Below are positions 4,510 through 5,952 of a DNA stretch of 5,952 nucleotides, in pieces. The stretch comes from an uncultured Eubacteriales bacterium (GTDB taxonomy: Bacteria; Bacillota; Clostridia; Oscillospirales; Acutalibacteraceae), in NCBI GenBank assembly GCA_900321195.1, contig ONVG01000138.1:1-5952 (forward strand), given 5' to 3'. A program made the translations under genes and the position numbers. How positions within the stretch are numbered: position 1 is the stretch's first letter; every line of letters starts with the position of its first letter. Below the pieces are notes generated by a model, which was not told where the DNA came from, made no database searches, and saw only the letters and a list, made by a program, of their open reading frames with translations.

Positions 4510-5952
4510 AAATGGTGCGCAGGGATGCTCGACAATTGTTGGTTTGTCAAACATAGGTTACACGTACCTTACAGGTACGGCAGGAAAGCTCGTTTTTGCA
4601 AAAAACGGCGCAGGAAACGAGATGCCGTTCGATTATGAAAAAAAGATAGAAGCAACAGACGGCTATAATCTTACGCTTACCATTGATGAGTATATACAGA
4701 GCGTCATGGAAAAATATGTGCGTGAGACTATCAAGGAATTTAAAGTGGCCAACAGAGGCTGCGCTATAATGATGAATGTCAAGACAGGCGCTATACTCGG
4801 CTTTGCCTGTGAAGGCTCATTCAACCCCAACGAGCCGTTCAAGATAGCCGATGAAAAGGTCGCAAAGGCGATAGATGCTCTGCCGGAGGAAAAACAGAAC
4901 GAAGCTATAATAAAAGCTCAGTCAAAGCAGTGGAGAAACAAAGGCGTAAGCGATACTTATGTTCCCGGTTCTGTTTTCAAGATGGTAACAGCCTCGGCTA
5001 TACTTTCCGAAGGACTTAACAAAAAGAATACAAGATTTGAATGCGACGGCGGATATGTCCCGTTTGAGGGTTCGGGAAGAATAAGCTGCTGGCTCAGTGC
5101 CGGTCACGGAAAGCAGACGCTTGAACAGGCACTCTGCAATTCATGCAACCCTGCATTCATGCAGATGGGCTTTATGCTCGGCAGAGAAAAATTCTATGAA
5201 TACTATGTTGCGTTCGGACTTTCGGAAAAGACGGGAATAGACCTTCCTGGTGAGAGTGACGACTACTTCTTCTCAAAGGACGATCAGGTATGCGGCATGG
5301 ATCTGACAGACCTTGCTGTTGCGTCATTCGGTCAGAACTTTAAGGTAACGCCCATAGGAATGCTTTCTGCATGCGCGGCAGTAGCCAACGGCGGAAAGCT
5401 TATGAGACCGTATGTGGTTTCCGGTATTTCCGATTCAAACGGAAATGTTGTAAAAACAACAGAGCCTACCCTGAGACATCAGGCAATATCCGAGGATGTA
5501 TCAAAGCAGATGTGCAAAATGCTTGAAAACAATGTAATAAGCGGCGGCGGTACCAACGGATATATTGCAGGCTACCGTATAGGCGGCAAGACAGGTACAT
5601 CACAGAAAAAGGTCGATGATGAGGGTAATCTTTCGAATGACTATATCGGCTCGTTCTGCGGTATCGCACCTGCCGATGACCCCGAAATAGCCCTTATCTG
5701 TTATTTTGATACACCTGACCCGAATATAAATTACTATGGTTCGGCGGTTGCCGGTCCGTGTTTCAGAAATATAATGAGCGAAGTGCTTCCGTATCTCGGC
5801 GTTGAAAGAAAGTACACCGATAAGGAAATGAAAGAGCTTGATACTGTTGCAGGCGCTTATGTCGGACTCAGTGTTGACTATGCTCAGAGCCTTATCACAA
5901 ATGACGGACTCAAATCAAAGGTAGTCGGAAGCGGAAAAATAATAAAGGAACA

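Larger units (their letters stand above)
3988..5952 (+). pseudogene. FtsI/SpoVD-type penicillin-binding protein, frameshifted near 4500 and cut by the window end
   Basis: This class B transpeptidase would cross-link septal or spore-cortex peptidoglycan outside the membrane. Translation starts at ATG 3988 behind AAGAGGTGA. The first frame gives a short cytoplasmic tail, a membrane anchor (about 14-31), the dimerisation-domain motif RGSIYDRNGNILA (62-74) and EEYKRYYTNDNF, then stops at TGA 4507-4509. Homology resumes in the +1 frame from about 4496 and stays open to the window end. That frame holds YLTGTAGK, LTIDEYIQ, ANRGCAIMMNVKTGAIL, the catalytic SVFK (Ser codon 4970-4972), SCN (5141-5149) and KTG (5588-5596), and the start of a PASTA domain (from about 5843). 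Joined, this makes about 654 residues, still unfinished. The catalytic residues are intact, so the lesion may be recent or a sequence error. FtsI and SpoVD cannot be told apart here: both occur in dcw clusters and may carry PASTA domains. Confidence 0.85.

Noticed and set aside
4611..4624. Re-initiation at ATG 4622 behind AGGAAACGAG
   Set aside because: Spacing is acceptable, but the product would lack the membrane anchor and the first part of the protein, and the sequence is explained by ordinary coding for GNEMPF.

Overview
The window looks like ordinary chromosome of a low-to-mid GC Gram-positive anaerobe of the class Clostridia, most likely a Ruminococcus-like member of the Oscillospiraceae (inference). 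The reasons are a bacterial-type pyruvate phosphate dikinase, a spore-specific SpoVA-family membrane protein, and a dcw cluster in the order mraZ-rsmH-ftsL-PBP, with a PASTA domain starting on the PBP. No mobile element, CRISPR array, tRNA or rRNA was seen.

Layout. Positions 1-991 hold the 3' third of ppdK, rich in preferred codons as expected of a strongly expressed metabolic gene. A perfect 18-bp hairpin (1034-1072) flanked by A and T tracts lies between ppdK and the convergent spoVAE gene (1113-1466, minus strand) and can terminate transcription from both sides. About 410 bp of AT-rich DNA separates spoVAE from the divergent mraZ. This region holds inverted repeats near the spoVAE start, a 12-bp palindrome, a good sigma-A promoter (1757-1785), and just downstream of it four TGG motifs spaced exactly 10 bp apart, the pattern expected of a MraZ operator.

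From 1877 onward the plus strand is the start of the division and cell-wall cluster: mraZ (autoregulator), rsmH (16S rRNA N4-C1402 methyltransferase), an FtsL-like bitopic protein starting at TTG, and after a 182-bp gap a class B penicillin-binding protein (FtsI/SpoVD type). The gap carries a possible second promoter, whose -35 box overlaps the ftsL stop codon, and an RNA region that can fold into two mutually exclusive hairpins.

The most notable anomaly is in the PBP gene. The N-terminal frame stops at 4507-4509, while the rest of the protein, with all three transpeptidase motifs and the start of a PASTA domain, continues in the +1 frame to the window end. As given, the gene is frameshifted. 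Whether this is a real lesion, an assembly error or a recoding event cannot be settled from the sequence.

I found no convincing new multi-gene system. The points worth a second look are regulatory (MraZ operator, PBP leader, spoVAE upstream repeat), the frameshift, the isolated spoVAE gene, and a 10-A run inside ftsL.
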